From the NCBI GenBank assembly GCA_914767715.1, contig OU612066.1, positions 26,822,283-26,882,282 of the forward strand: 60,000 nt of DNA, given 5' to 3'. The first letter of the stretch is position 1, and every line of letters begins with the position of its first letter. The notes beneath the pieces are model-generated. The model did not search any database and was not told the DNA's origin. It saw only the letters and a program-made list of their open reading frames with translations. Shown piece by piece: positions 10,196 through 22,199 of this stretch. The stretch comes from Membranipora membranacea (taxonomy: Eukaryota; Bryozoa; Gymnolaemata; Cheilostomatida; Membraniporidae). A program made the position numbers and the translations under genes.

Positions 10196-10383
10196 CTTCC
10201 CTCTGTAAATTCTACCCAAGTGAAGAGCTGTTGTCACCTTGTAAGTAAAAATACTTGTTTTAAGTTGACATCCTATCCGCTTTTCGTTATTGCTTGTGTG
10301 GTTGCTGACATTTGTTGGTAGTCCCCGTAGTTGTGTGCTAACCCTGATCGTGGGCCACAGAGTATGAGTAAACGTCCCTTTCT

Positions 10384-10396
10384 CAATGAAAGGGCA
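10384..10396 (+). promoter_or_regulatory. Purine-rich tract before 3' LTR
   Basis: AATGAAAGGGCA lies immediately before the 3' LTR, in the position expected for the polypurine primer of plus-strand DNA synthesis. Confidence 0.5.
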
Positions 10397-10704
10397 TGTG
10401 ATGTCTCTCAACCCTGTTAGGGTTATAGACAATGTGTCAAAAAACCCTTATAATAGTAAGGGCATGTGGAGTAGTCCTATCATAAGGTTTGTTGTCATAC
10501 ATGTACTTTGTACATGTATCTTGGAGTTGTCCTCTCTGTACATACTAAGGAGTTATCATTAGCTGCCCTGACCTATATATGACAGAGACTGACTTGACCG
10601 TGACCTTGATTGAAGAGACACACATGAGCACTTGTCTACTGACTTTCATGGTGAGTGGACTGCTTTATATCTTGCCATCCTGATTAGAACCCAACTTCGC
10701 AACA
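10397..10704 (+). repeat. 3' LTR
   Basis: Same 5' and 3' ends as the LTR at 8232-8541, 2 bp shorter. It is followed by the ATTG target duplication. Confidence 0.9.
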
Positions 10705-10708
10705 ATTG

Positions 10709-12557
10709 AGATGAAAATTGCATTGGCTGAAGCAGATTTTCCATACACACATCCCAATATAAATCTTATTCCAAAAATCTCCTTAGAAAGTGGTGAAAAT
10801 GCATCAGCTTTGACTCAAAATTGCACAGCCGCAGAGATTTCAAATTACCCGCCCCACATTTTACTGGTTCTTATTGGTCGATTTTGAAATACGATTGACA
10901 GATTTATATAGTGCCTAGAATTTTTTTCGAGTGCCCAGTTACGGTTGCTGTCATTAATTGGCAATTATAGGCTATTAAAATCCTACAATCAAGTTTACAT
11001 GAGATGGGATAAAATAGCTATATGGGCTTTATCCAAGGGCACTGTTGAATACAGTATTTTTCATTGATGTTGCAGACAAGCGGCCACAAATAAACACTAT
11101 TCTTATCGATCATTTTGGGAGTTTGTGAGGGTTGTAATGACCAAAACTCTATTTATCTCATCTAAGAGATTAGTATGATAAAGTATAAAGGATTCGAGTA
11201 AACATGAGTATGATGATGTCATGTATTAGTGTATATTGTGAACAAGACAATATCTATACTTTTATTGTCAGCAACAATTCATTATTACTAATGTTTTTCA
11301 TGATGTGACATAAATAAACAATCACTTCATTTATAATTGGTGGTCCTGAAAAAGTTCATTGGGTTTAGGGCTAGTCGTTTTGGTTGTCGCACATTGTCAT
11401 CCATGTATACCGGACATATGGAGGATTAGGGCATGCATCACCAAACTTTTTTCTCGAGATTGGCTACTTTTTTTGGGAGTATACCAATAAGCCGCAGCAA
11501 TCTTTATGCAACCTTTTTTTTGACCTGTCTTTTCCATGAATGTTACATGTAGTGGGGAATTCCCATCTGCTGCAATAGAACAACAACTAGAAATTTCCTG
11601 AATTTCAGATGCGACCATAATGAATATATTGTACACCAAAATGTTGAACAATGCGAGAAAGTGCGTATCAACTTTTCTCTGTGGTGAGAGTGCAACTGGC
11701 CAAACAAAGTGACCTTTTCGGCAAAACTCACAATCGACCGGAGGTTGGCTATGGCTATTATCCCACACTTTCACACCACAGTCGAAATGACTTCCCTTTG
11801 GATGTTCACTTTACCACGGACATCCTCCGTCTTTTGCATTTATCTTCATCCGCCCATAGGCCTCTAATGTAACGCATACCATTAAAAATTTGTACCGCAA
11901 ATTTTTCCGTAACAAGTTTTTTTCTAGAGGAAGGTAATGCAGCAGCATCTCTCTAATTCACTTTCATTTCTGCAAGATTATTTTTATTATCATTGTGTCA
12001 AAGATTATTCCAATTATACCTCTACGATAGTTAGAATTAGTTTACACTATTTATTGTACAGGACCATAGTTCTAGCTGAGGCAGAAAGGCCCTGCCTCCC
12101 CTAGATAGCTAAATACAGTGGCCTAAAAACACTCATATTCAATAATCCATGTCAGAATCAGCTCCTGTGGGATTTCCAGTTGCTTATTACATGGCTTAAA
12201 TTTCTCGGGGAGGAGGTTACTGGTGATGCATTGGACTCGCCTCGGACCTTTGCCTCCCCTACCATTTTTTCTAATCTACGGCCCTGTTATACAGTGGAAT
12301 AGCAGGTCGCTTCCTTTCAACATCACATAAACATTGCAGCCGGCTGCAAAGCTGCAAGGGCACAGGTGTTGCTTGATTTCTTGCAAACACACTTGAGCAC
12401 TTGAGAAAACACTTGAAACATGCAAGCTCGATTTCTGCAAAACTCACATGCCACATGGGCTGGGCTAAAATAGGCGTGACATTACACTCATTATCCAATG
12501 GTGTTGCTTGTCAATAACAAATACTAATTATGATTAAACCCCGTGCACCACCTTTAA
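10709..12557. other. No gene recognised
   Basis: AT-rich sequence with scattered ORFs on the minus strand at 11.4-11.8 kb that lack family resemblance. A short hairpin, AAATTTGTACCGCAAATTT, lies near 11887. No complete repeat could be bounded. Confidence 0.4.
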
Positions 12558-12718
12558 GATCATCTGAGTTCTCATCGACTTCAATGCTGATCTGAGGTGC
12601 GGTTGATTGCTTCACATGATACTCCAGCACTCTGCAGTTGTCATAGACAAATATCGGCATTGTGCCGGATTTATCCATGGTTGACTCTTGTCTAACAGTC
12701 CGCTGGCGGACACCTACA
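12558..12718 (-). CDS. Possible exon, product unknown
   Basis: Acceptor CTGTAG|GTGTCC and donor AAAG|GTGGTG bound an open phase 1 to phase 1 segment of about 53 codons including MPIFVYDNCRVLEYHVKQS and the acidic SIEVDENSDD. The composition looks coding, but no family is recognised. It might belong to the gene at 13044-13651, although that exon ends in its own stop codon. Confidence 0.35.
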
Positions 12719-13043
12719 GATAACAGAGAGGAAAAAAGGTATTGAGTAGGGGACAAATGGCACAAATGTAGCCAAGGTCTCTTGACGTTATTGTATGTTA
12801 TTGTATGTGCCAATAAAAAAGAGAGGATGACTCTAATATCTTCAGCCTTGGAAACCAAGGCTAGCACAAATGGTTGTGTAGGTTCATGGTACACACAGAC
12901 ATTTTTGGCTCACCTCCAAACAACATCAAGAATTAATTTGACAGTGCAATTTAAAACTGGTAATTTAAAGTATGAATAGCTAAAAAACATCTTTATAATC
13001 GACGGCGTAAATGTATGTGTTTAAATATGTTTTCCTCTCCTGC

Positions 13044-13651
13044 TCAAAAGTCCTGTCGCCAGTTGAGCATGAGCCGTCTGTCATCAGAGGAGAGGGCTTT
13101 GTTAGTAGGTCTGGCTGGCCGTCTTGATTTACTTAGAGCCACGGACTTGAACTCCGGACGGGGATAAAATGAGTCTTTCGATGTAAAGTAAACAAAGCCA
13201 GATACAGTCATTCTCTTCAGGGTTTCCGCTACCACAGTGTTAAGTTGCTGGCAGTATTGGAGCATTGTTGGCATTGGGTACCGACTCCTCATCACCGAGA
13301 AGTGGTGCTCACAGGGAACACTGAGCAGTGCTGTTGTATCAACATTGTAGGATGAGTTGATAGATTTGACCAAAGTCAATAAATTAGTTGTGTTTTTCGC
13401 CAGATCTTCGAACATCAACATGGTGATGTATGGGAGGGATCCCTGCTGTCCCGATGGCTTTAGCAAGCTGTTTCTGCCTATCTCCCTGACCTCCTGTAGC
13501 ATCTCGCGAAAGGTAACACACATACTCTCGAGATGAGCAGAGGCCTGCTCGGAACTGAGTATTTCTCTGTAGCCAATTTTGTCAATGTGAACCTTAAATA
13601 CTTTGAAAAGCTCTCTGATGGTTTGATGGTTTGATGGTATCGATTCAAAGC
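13044..13651 (-). CDS. Unrecognised protein, C-terminal exon; possibly transposon-derived
   Basis: A minus-strand frame of about 200 codons is open from an acceptor (ACTTACAG at 13652 on the complement) to a TGA at 13044. The first Met in the frame is at 13523, but coding character continues upstream (VFKVHIDKIGYREIL), so it is treated as a last exon. The motif CEHHFSVMRSRYPMPTMLQY resembles a His-x-Phe-Ser-x-Met-Arg block that I associate with transposase-like genes of invertebrates; this is a weak recognition. The C-terminus is basic. An open segment at about 13690-13820 (MHIRCGKCHKVIKLNR, a possible zinc-binding start) could be an upstream exon, but its splice phase does not fit. Confidence 0.5.
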
Positions 13652-13931
13652 CTGTAAGTCTGATATGATACGGAGACTAACAAATGCTTTGTCGGCAACA
13701 GAAAGAGTGATACCTTATCCTGTTCAGCTTGATTACTTTGTGACACTTGCCACATCTAATGTGCATCTCATTTACAGCTTCGGAGGCACCATAATGCTGT
13801 GTGATCTCTGAAAGATATACACAAGCCTTCAACATTCCAATACGTAAAACTGCATCAATCAAGTACTCCTATATGTGCTTGTGTTTCTATTTGTACATAA
13901 TTTCCAAACTTGGCATACTTATTATAGGTCT

Positions 13932-14201
13932 CAGTGGTGGATTTCCAATAAGGCTCCAAGGTCTCGAGACACCCCTTCAGCTGATGTTACAAAATGCCAA
14001 AAATTAAGTTATGCTACAAATCATGGTTACCTTGGGTGTTTATTGAAGAGGACATCAATAGACAGTGATATAATGCAGAGTTTATCCCATGAATAGTCAT
14101 TTAAACTTGGAAAACCCATCATTATGTATTGAAGATTGGCCCAAAATAGTGATTTTGAGACGCGGAGACACCCCTTCATAGAACATGAAAATCCCCCACT
14201 G
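13932..14201. mobile_element. 270-bp MITE, TIR CAGTGGKGGATTT, TSD GGTCT
   Basis: Ends CAGTGGTGGATTTCC and GAAAATCCCCCACTG form imperfect terminal repeats, flanked by a 5-bp duplication GGTCT (13927-13931 and 14202-14206). The ends are hAT-like; a 5-bp target fits a hAT subgroup with shorter duplications, or another superfamily. Internally GAGACACCCCTTCA occurs twice as a direct repeat (13966 and 14167). No ORF of note. Confidence 0.65.
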
Positions 14202-14206
14202 GGTCT

Positions 14207-14889
14207 AAATTAAGATACATTTGCGCTCTCGTAGAGCTTGTACAATCGTTTGCCCTCTACGAATCTGTCATACAATTCTTTTGTCTTTCGGTTCTCAGCG
14301 ACAAGAGTTGTTTTGTGATTTTTCCTGCATCTATAGCAGATAATAGGAGTAAATCGTCTTTAGAGTCGTCTCTCAGGCCTCTTTTTCTCTGCTTAATGAC
14401 GCCCGAAGGCGCTTTATAAGCTAATTCGATTCCCTCGACTACAAATATCAAATTAACTCAAAATTCAAATCTGGACATCAGTCTAAGTTAAGTTCAATAG
14501 TAGTTAGTTAAGGCATTTCATAGCTCGATGTCAACGTATAACATGCGGCCTTCTCAACAGGTTTCCACATGTACTCATATATAGTTGAATCAACTCAGCC
14601 AGGGAGGGCCTCAATTACTAACAGAATAGACTAGTGGCCAGGTTGAGACTTAGGTCAGTCAGTACTGTGTCTAGTGTATTAGAGTGGTCATCAAAGTGCT
14701 TTCAATCCAGTTTGCTGGTAAACAAATGTAAGCAAAAGATAGATGGCCATAGCATAGATCAAGAAATAAAAACTTACATTTGATGTCAAATGCTTTTGAA
14801 GGATCAGGATGAGCCCTGATCTTGGACTTAATGGCCTCAAAGGCCCCTGAAACATCAATGCCAATGTGATAAGGAATGGATGTATCACT
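14207..14889. other. Unassigned; one weak exon candidate
   Basis: At 14778-14846, minus strand, a 69-bp segment between TTTCAG and GTAAGT encodes AFEAIKSKIRAHPDPSKAF and looks like part of a real exon, vaguely reminiscent of the start of an SCP2-type domain. No partner exon was found, so it is not called as a gene. Confidence 0.25.
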
Positions 14890-15215
14890 ATAGCACTATT
14901 GCTTTCTTGGCCTTCTTGCTGACACAGCTGTTCTATTTCCCTTTATTTTATGGTCCTATGTCAATGTGTGTGCTATACACAATGTAAGTGCACTTTTTGT
15001 CACAGGCAGGTAATAATGGCAATCTATGTTATATCAACAAATTCATTCTTGTCGGTATTATTTCGTTGTGTTTGTTAGTTATGGTCTGTGTTGTAAAGGG
15101 GAATTTTTCATTATGATGGGGGAATTCCCCTTTATGTATTCAAAAAGTCTGACTTGGTTTGAATAATTATAGCAATAAACATAGATAAGAGGGATAGACT
15201 GAAAACTGTGGGTGA
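14890..15215. repeat. Dispersed repeat B, copy 2 (uninterrupted)
   Basis: Matches 3645-3937 plus 6374-6425, with a few small indels. It preserves the target site into which the 3938-6370 element inserted in the other copy. Confidence 0.75.
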
Positions 15216-16488
15216 TATGATACAGGTTCTCAGTTAATTAAAAGTATTGGCTGATTTTGGTGATTATCTCCTCCTGACCAAACTTTGAACTTCACTCTAG
15301 GGAAGTGTATTTATCATGGGTGAACTAAACCCACATTATTATAATTATGTATTATACCAATATAGACCCAATGAGCCACAATAATATTAAAAAAAATATT
15401 ATTTCTCAAAGAAATCTACAAAAAACAGCCTTTATTAACAAAGTAATGTATCGCACACCTACTTCCAATAGTCCGATTACCTCCAAATTTCTTTTGGTTA
15501 TTCAGAATAGGGCTGTCCCTATATGCCGATTTTTGTATCATTGTAAGTTACATGCAAGCGAAATGTAACATGTATATCTGTTTTTTGAAAGTATGCCTTA
15601 TGTTTGCTTACGATTGCGCAATACACCAGAGACCTTAGCCTTTGATATACTCTCTTTGTCTAAACAAAGCCTCTTCTATAACAAGCATTCAATTCAATCG
15701 ATGTATGAGGCACAATAATCATATGTCCCAAATGCAACGAGTACAATTATAATCTGCTACTGGTAGCCTAATACCGTGATTACCAAAGATTATAAATTGT
15801 TACTACTACATTTCACAAAATATTCTGATCATGAATTAAATGATTGAATTCAGTAATTTAGCAAGAAATCTCATCATTCAACATCAAATGTGGAAATAAG
15901 TCTTAGGCACAAATGGTCTTGATTGGTTTCCCATCTTATTTCAATGATTAATATCTCAACAAAATTTTTATTCATGTGTAGTTTAGTTGTAATTTCATGT
16001 ATATATATATGTTTTTTCACCTTTGCCAAACATCTGATCGTCCAGAAAGTGTTTGAGTTTTATACTATTCAATTGACTTGCTCCACGACCATTAGAGCCT
16101 CCTGAGTCAAGCTACCAGAAGTGCATGGCAAGCCAGTGCAACCATGATGTGAATGGCTATTATTATATTTATTATAATCTCACATGACACCAAAATATAC
16201 TGACTCTGTGGGTTCGGAAAGATCTTCTTTGTAATTTTGTGATGGCTTATTTAGTCAACACAAACGGGTATGAATCTTTCAATTTAGAAATTATGGTTAA
16301 AATAGATTATATTTTATTAGCTTCGATTGTTTGATGCAGAAAGCGTGCTATCAAAAATGAGATAGATTTAAGAGTTGGTGACATACGTTAAGAGTGTCAG
16401 TCGCACAGCGCGCATGCGTTGGAGGTCATGGGTCTGGTTAGCCCCGAAGGCTTGTCAATTGGGATGTATGGGTTTCTCTTTGATTACA
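15216..16488. other. No gene recognised
   Basis: Strongly AT-rich with no credible exon. GCGCGCATGCG at about 16410 is an isolated GC-rich patch. Confidence 0.4.
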
Positions 16489-16820
16489 GTATCACTATGG
16501 TTCCATGTGTCGATTTTGTAAGGATTTCGGGAGTAATCGCCCCATGGAAACAGCATTAAAGTCAAATTCCGATTGTGACGAATGACTTTTTGGACGCGAA
16601 TATCCATATCGTGTTTATTCGACTTATTTCCTAATTGGTGGCTGCACACAATGCCTTCAAAGGGATTACACGCGGGAGGCCGGGGTTCAAGTCCGGGCCG
16701 CGGCAGATTCTTTTCATGTTTTTTCCATCATGGGAATGGTTAGAATCCACTGGATTCTAACCATTCGAAATTGGAGTGAACCACAAAATCGAAGCATGGA
16801 ACCATAGTGATTATAGCAAG
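16489..16820. repeat. Inverted repeat with tRNA 3'-half-like core
   Basis: TCACTATGGTTCCATGTGTC (about 16492) recurs inverted at about 16790-16813. Between them is a 31-bp near-perfect palindrome, AATGGTTAGAATCCA-C-TGGATTCTAACCATT (16736-16766), and a tRNA 3'-half-like segment at about 16670-16706 (CCGGGGTTCAAGTCCGG with a following GCCGCGGCA). No 5' tRNA half was found. Confidence 0.5.
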
Positions 16821-17099
16821 AAGCTGATCTATGAATACTGAATTGCAATCTAACTATTATGATAAATGGAAGGTTACCAAAATATGTGCATATCTTGGTA
16901 CTGAGCATAGGGATTCATAAGTTAAAATTGAGATAGGAGCTGGAAAGTGTTTAACACAGCGTAATTCATTATGCCAGCAATAGTCCGGTGGCAGCCCCCT
17001 CCTATCTTATCACTTCCATTTTCAATTTTGTATGGATAAGGTTTGTCAGTTGTTTCTGGTACAATTTTTCATGCCAATCGCAATGGTAATATTGTACCT

Positions 17100-17840
17100 T
17101 ACACCAAGTTGCACCATCGGCTGCTAATTGTCAAAAACACTGCCGGTAAAATTGAAAGTGATCAAAGAATTATGATATGGTTTCAAAACATCCTAAATCA
17201 GAAAGAGCATGTAAAAATTAGTGGATCTACAATTTTACATGGGTTCGCTATCATAAAAAGCCGCGATGTTGCCAACAACGGTTTCATTACCCCTTTTATC
17301 ACCTGTGTATAACTATCATTAGAGTGAAACTACTTTTTCAATTATTCTGCTGCCTAAAAAACAGGCTTTGAATGTTCGTATTGGTCTGATTTTTTTATGG
17401 TGACTGTGTATTGACCCTCCCATCGCATAAGACCAGTTTTTAATGCTCTGAGTGTGTCGTTTTTCAAATAGTGCATATTCTTTGGTTTCTTTTATAATAT
17501 CATAAAAATCGTCTGTATAAGGTTATATAGCGTGTAAAGCAAAAGCAAAACTCCTTCAAGTATCATCAAAATGGTGCGTAGTGCTGAAAAAATTTTTGGT
17601 TATTGATTGAGTCAATACAAAACCACAATAAAAAATCAGATCGATATGGACAGTCGAAATCAGTTTTTGAGGCGCCTGCAAAATTGAAAAAGTAGTGTTG
17701 TTTCAATGATAGTTATATACAGGTGATATAAGGGGGTATTGCAACCGTTGTTGGCCACATCTCAGCTATTTATGATAGCAGACCCATGTAAACTTGTATA
17801 TCCACTAATTATGACATGCTCTTTTGGTTTTGGATGTTTT
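17100..17840. repeat. Foldback element with arms of about 140 bp
   Basis: The left arm (about 17205-17345) includes CCAACAACGGTTTCATTACC and ATAACTATCATT. The right arm (about 17695-17830) is its diverged inverse (GGTATTGCAACCGTTGTTGG). The loop is about 350 bp. The plus-strand ORF over the left arm (17043-17312) looks accidental. Confidence 0.6.
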
Positions 17841-17849
17841 AAAACCATA

Positions 17850-17890
17850 TCATCATTTTATCATATCATATCATATCACATCATCATCAC
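17850..17890. repeat. ATCAT-type microsatellite
   Basis: Repeats of TCATA/ATCAT run from about 17850 to 17890. Confidence 0.6.
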
Positions 17891-18289
17891 GTTCCCTTTT
17901 TTGCGGGTTATCACTTTTTATAAGGTTGGTCATTCACTCAATATTTGAGATATCATGCATGATATTATACCAAAAATTGACCAAGGTATGTATAAATCTG
18001 ATTGCAGAGTTTGAGTAGCCCAACTTATGAGGTGAGCACAGGACAGACCTTTGAAATCTCAAAAAAACAGCAATTTTGGCCATTTTCGGCAGCGTTTTTG
18101 GCAATTTGCTGCCTATTGTGCAACTTTATGTAAGGTACATCATCACCTTTGCGACCGCCTCAAAAAACTACCCTAGATTCCACTCTTAGAATGATTTCGT
18201 AAATGAAGTTGCATTTCTAGCCACATTTTTGGTAGGCCGCCACTGGACTACAATATGAATTGTAAGCAGAGGCTGTACACACAGCATTC

Positions 18290-19900
18290 TTCTCATAGAG
18301 TGTTATCATGTGTTGCTATCATAGAGTTATTATATACTCTAGAGCGAACAATGCAGTGCTAAAAACGTCCTACTTAATTATTGCGAAATCCATGACACAA
18401 CGCAATCTGGTTGTGCATGGCTAGTGACTGTATCATATAACTTATCATTGAGAATACACATAATGGGCATGGGAATTTAGATTTTTAGAGCGCTTATAGC
18501 CATGTTTTTGGAAAAATTTTCATGTGAGACCATGTGGATCACTTGCAGGTATCTTCACTTTCAATTCCATGACGCAACGAAATCTGGATGTGCGTGGGTA
18601 GTGCATGAATCATTGACTTTGTCATTGAAAATATTAGAATTGTACATACAAATTTAGTTTATGGAGCATTTGTAGCCATTTTTTCAGAGAATTTCACATG
18701 CAACACCATTAACATCCCCTAGGGTATTTTCTCAACGAGTCAGTATAAAAATTTTTTCCTATGCCCCCATTTAAATAAGCCAGATATCAACCGCAAACCC
18801 GTGAGCTTAAATCCCAATGACAGGGCTAGCTGGTTCCTGCCAATTGCCAAGCATTTAACTGTGTCCTGTCTCTCAAACTTATATGTTGCACACTCAGTCG
18901 GTTTACTTTATCTGTTCAATTCCAGCTATTTGTGATAACATGGAATACAAGTAGCCTATGGAAAAGTGATTGGAGGTGAGAAGGTTTGCTGCTTGCCTTT
19001 TTCGTTTTTAGAGCAGTTTTAGCAATGTTTTTGTAAAACTTTTCATATCACACTATAAGATGACTTGCAAGTGATTTCTTTAGCAGTCAGGGGACAAAAA
19101 GATTTGTGTTATCCCCATTAAACACCAAAATCTCAACGGCAAACATATCATCGCGATAAAATCACAATTACCTGGCTAGCCGGATTTTGCCACTGCCACT
19201 TGCCTGCCAGTTTAACTGTGGCCTGTCTCTCTAACTAAAATGTTACACACTCACTGAGTTCATTTTATCTGTCCAGTATTATGACTTCCAATTATACAAC
19301 GCGGACAATAATTTTCAGGTTTTGGTTTGGCTATATCATTTAAAGCTCTTAATTCCCTCTCCGGGGTGGCCACTCGTTTTTGGATTGCCGAAACTATTCA
19401 AGCCAACACAGCAGGTTAAATAAATCAATGCATAAACCTTTCTGCTGAGTCGCTGAATATCAAGAAACATCAAATGGTCAACTCAAGAATCATACTTGTC
19501 CAGCTTGACTCTAGATTTTCTTAAATTCCCTCACTCAGTCTTTAAAATTGTATGAAAATGGCAGTCAGTAATCAGTTGCAACACATTATGGATAACACCA
19601 TAATATTTCGTCTTTGCAACTTCAATCTTCAGTTGAGAAGAGTACGGAGGGCGTAATTATAGACTTTGTTAATATTTCATCTATAGGTACTAATAGTATA
19701 CAATGCACTACAGATTTTGTTCGTGACGAACAAGGTTTTGTTTGTAAGAGTTATCTTCCCAAATTGCTATAAAATTCATTACATTGACTGTTAGGATGAA
19801 TAGAGCTGTACCAATAGTTAAAGATAATAGTAGCAATTAATGCTAACAATCAACACTCTCATCGTTAATTGTGCAATATTATCCCTTTCAGCCATCTTGC
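18290..19900. repeat. Left arm of large inverted repeat (partner 26555-28000)
   Basis: Segments at about 18330-18560 (AATTATTGCGAAATCCATGA, GAGCGCTTATAGCCATG) and 19700-19890 (TTGTTCGTGACGAACAA, a 17-bp palindrome) recur inverted near 27750-27990 and 26560-26745. Within this arm related units also repeat in direct order: the stretch at 18720-18900 resembles 19090-19270 (CTGTCTCTCAAACTTATATG versus CTGTCTCTCTAACTAAAATG). The arms enclose about 6.6 kb of nested elements. No transposase is visible. Confidence 0.65.
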
Positions 19901-19984
19901 CAAGGTGTCCATGTTGCCTTAATGTTCATGAATTGGGACCACTCAAGATCGACACAAGATCAATATTAATCTGTTAATATTCCT

Positions 19985-20360
19985 GTCAATTTATAGATAC
20001 ACTCCTGTAATATTTATTTGGTGACAAATTGAAAACCAGCTAGAGGAAAAGGTTATTTGTCTCTTTTTGGTTCTACACATGGATGGCCTGTATTTATCTA
20101 TTTTTGCTCTACGAGCAGAATTTTTCTTTGTATTTATTTTAATACGAGAGTTCAGGTGGTGATGATTTTCTTCGGCTATATTGGTGAAGTTTCCACTGCA
20201 AGAGGCGTGCAGGAAAGTTGAGATGATTTGCAGTGCTACATTGCCAAGCCTCTGTTCATAGTTGTCAGTGAAGGGCATCAAAATCTGACTAACAGAGCGC
20301 TGGATCCTCTCAAATCTGTTTTGTCAGTGTCTGATAGCAGACTGTACCATACAGGGCGGG
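19985..20360 (-). mobile_element. LINE 3' end fragment (C-terminal reverse transcriptase region)
   Basis: The minus-strand translation reads ...ARPVWYSLLSDTDKTD, then after a shift RFERIQRSVSQILMPF and NYEQRLGNVALQII. This is the conserved LINE tail pattern (YxRPVxxYxxPxW ... LExIQRR ... YEERLxxLxL). It resembles the C-terminal part of the fragment at 1118-2112. Frameshifts make it inactive. Confidence 0.6.
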
Positions 20361-20379
20361 CGTAGGCGATTAAAGACTT

Positions 20380-20790
20380 AATATTAGCTACTTAGAAGGC
20401 TTTCAGGCCACCGCTGGAGGCTTGATATAGGATTTTCCGATTTGGCTAGGAATCCACTCACAAACAAGTTTTTGGAAGCAGAATTACAAAAACATCTTCA
20501 TTTCGATCAATCCTCAAGATTATTGCCTATATAATTAGGAATAATGTTGATTGGAATGCGATATTGGCGCCAGTTTCAACTCAAAGGTATCATTCATGTC
20601 TTTGGATTATGAGCTAGTCACATTGTTCTGAAAGCAATCCTAGACTAATCTGTTTGCCAAATAGTAATTTGAGAAGACATTGTCAGATTTGCCTTAAAAT
20701 GCATGCAATGGATGCTATGTGTGCAATCTGCACTGTATATCAGCGTTCCCAATACAAAAAAACCATTAGAATATTAATGTCAACAGGGAA
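20380..20790. repeat. Repeat D, inverted copy
   Basis: It contains GGCAATAATCTTGA-like sequence on the complement and CTGTATATCAGCGTTCC. The same repeat is found in the opposite orientation at 22200-22680 and 22850-23510, giving a palindrome centred near 21.5 kb. Confidence 0.7.
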
Positions 20791-21722
20791 TCATGATCAA
20801 AAATACAGAGTTTTTTACACCTAAAGAACTCATTTTTTCTTGAGCAATGTGACAAGGCCCAGTTATTTAATAACACAGTACTGTGTTATAACTGGTAAAA
20901 CTTACTAGCTTAAATCTGGCCTCAGGGCCTCATACTTTGTAGTTATCTTATCTTACCTTAACCATTACCCTGTACCACGGCGCACCTTATAGCGAGTTTA
21001 TGCAAATTTACTTATCTCGTCAGTTGGCGGGTTTTTCTCATCCCATTCATGATCAAAAAAATCATTTCAGAATACATTTTCCCCTGTAATTTAAACATTT
21101 CGCCCAAAAATTCGCCTTGCAAGCATTTAGTTACAAAAATCTGTAACTTTGAAACTGAAATTTAATAAGAGAATCTGATCAAACTTATCAATTGCGGGAA
21201 TATATCACTTTATGGTGTGATAATAGACCAGTAAATTAAAAAAGCTGTTAAGAACAGTCGGGATCAGAGCAGGATATTTATCTCAACTGGCTTCAACTAT
21301 TGGGTGTAATTTGATGCCTGTCAGTAGAATCTTGAATCGAAAGTATTGCTTTCTTGTACAATATAATGAAGTGGGAGAATAGTGCTGCTATTGCAACCTT
21401 TTTCTCTACCATACAACATCGAAAACTGAAATCTGAGGGCGGGCAGGGGTAGGGTGGTGTAGCTAATAGGCACACAACTGTTGAAGTTCATGAGTTTTTG
21501 TAGGTGATTTTGGGTGATAAAGAATGGTGTTTGAAAAGCTGCACTACTCTTGAATTGGTACAAGGCCCAGAAATGCATAAAGCCCTAGCATTATAATTCT
21601 TATGCGCCCTTTGTTGTCCGTGACCAGCTGCTGTCGCTTCATTCACATCGCATATTGTGTCGCAATTCCCTGCTATTGAGGTGACACAGATGCCTGTCAT
21701 ATGTTCGTGATTATATGAAAGC
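20791..21722. other. Loop of the repeat-D palindrome; no gene recognised
   Basis: AT-rich; includes the small palindrome AACACAGTACTGTGTT (about 20871-20886). No credible exon. Confidence 0.4.
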
Positions 21723-22137
21723 CAGTGGCGTATATTACCACTCACGGCCCACGGGATTCCATGAGTGGCTGAATAGCTCAGTGTGTAGAGCGTCCGCCTA
21801 ATAATCACTGTATATAAGATTGTTGTGGGTTCAAATCCCTTCAAGGTCAGTTTTTTTTCAAATGGGTGCTTTATAACTGGAGCATTTTTACCGTAATCTT
21901 CTACTGCTATTGAGTTGTTTTCTGAAAGTACCCAACAGCTCAGTGAGCTATTGAAATACCTCTCTGCTTGCACTATTTTGTTACCGATATGCAAAAATTT
22001 CCGTGGTGGGAGGGCGCTTAAGCGCCCCTCCCACACCCTCCCCGCCATGCCTACGACGTGTGGATCGGGCTGCGCCCGATTATTATGCTCATCTCTGAAA
22101 AGTCAGTGAGTGAAATATTTTAGAATATACGCCCCTG
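21723..22137 (+). mobile_element. hAT-type MITE carrying a tRNA-like block, copy 2
   Basis: 415 bp with ends CAGTGGCGTATATT and AATATACGCCCCTG, flanked by ATGAAAGC on both sides (21715-21722 and 22138-22145). The tRNA-like block on the plus strand has GGGTTCAAATCCC as B box. Same length and layout as copy 1, which fixes the element's boundaries. GC-rich palindromes GGGCGCTTAAGCGCCC and GGGCTGCGCCC lie near the right end. Confidence 0.9.
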
Positions 22138-22199
22138 ATGAAAGCTGTTTTAAACTTACAGAATATCCAAAATATGATGGAAATTTTTATTTGATTGGG

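Larger units (their letters stand above)
8232..10704 (+). mobile_element. Gag-only LTR retrotransposon (Ty3/Gypsy-like), young
   Basis: A complete element: 310-bp 5' LTR, primer-binding region, leader, one gag ORF, purine-rich tract, 308-bp 3' LTR. It is flanked by a 4-bp duplication ATTG (8228-8231 and 10705-10708), typical of Gypsy insertion. By eye the LTRs differ only by a 2-bp indel, so insertion is recent. The interior (about 1.86 kb) has no protease, reverse transcriptase, RNase H or integrase, so the element must borrow pol from a relative. The layout recalls the plant TR-GAG elements. Confidence 0.88.

Noticed and set aside
17043-17312. 89-codon ORF
   Set aside because: Covers one arm of a foldback repeat; no codon bias or start context.
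21780-21860. Functional tRNA gene
   Set aside because: A and B boxes are good, but the segment between them is too long and the acceptor stem does not pair; it is part of a MITE.
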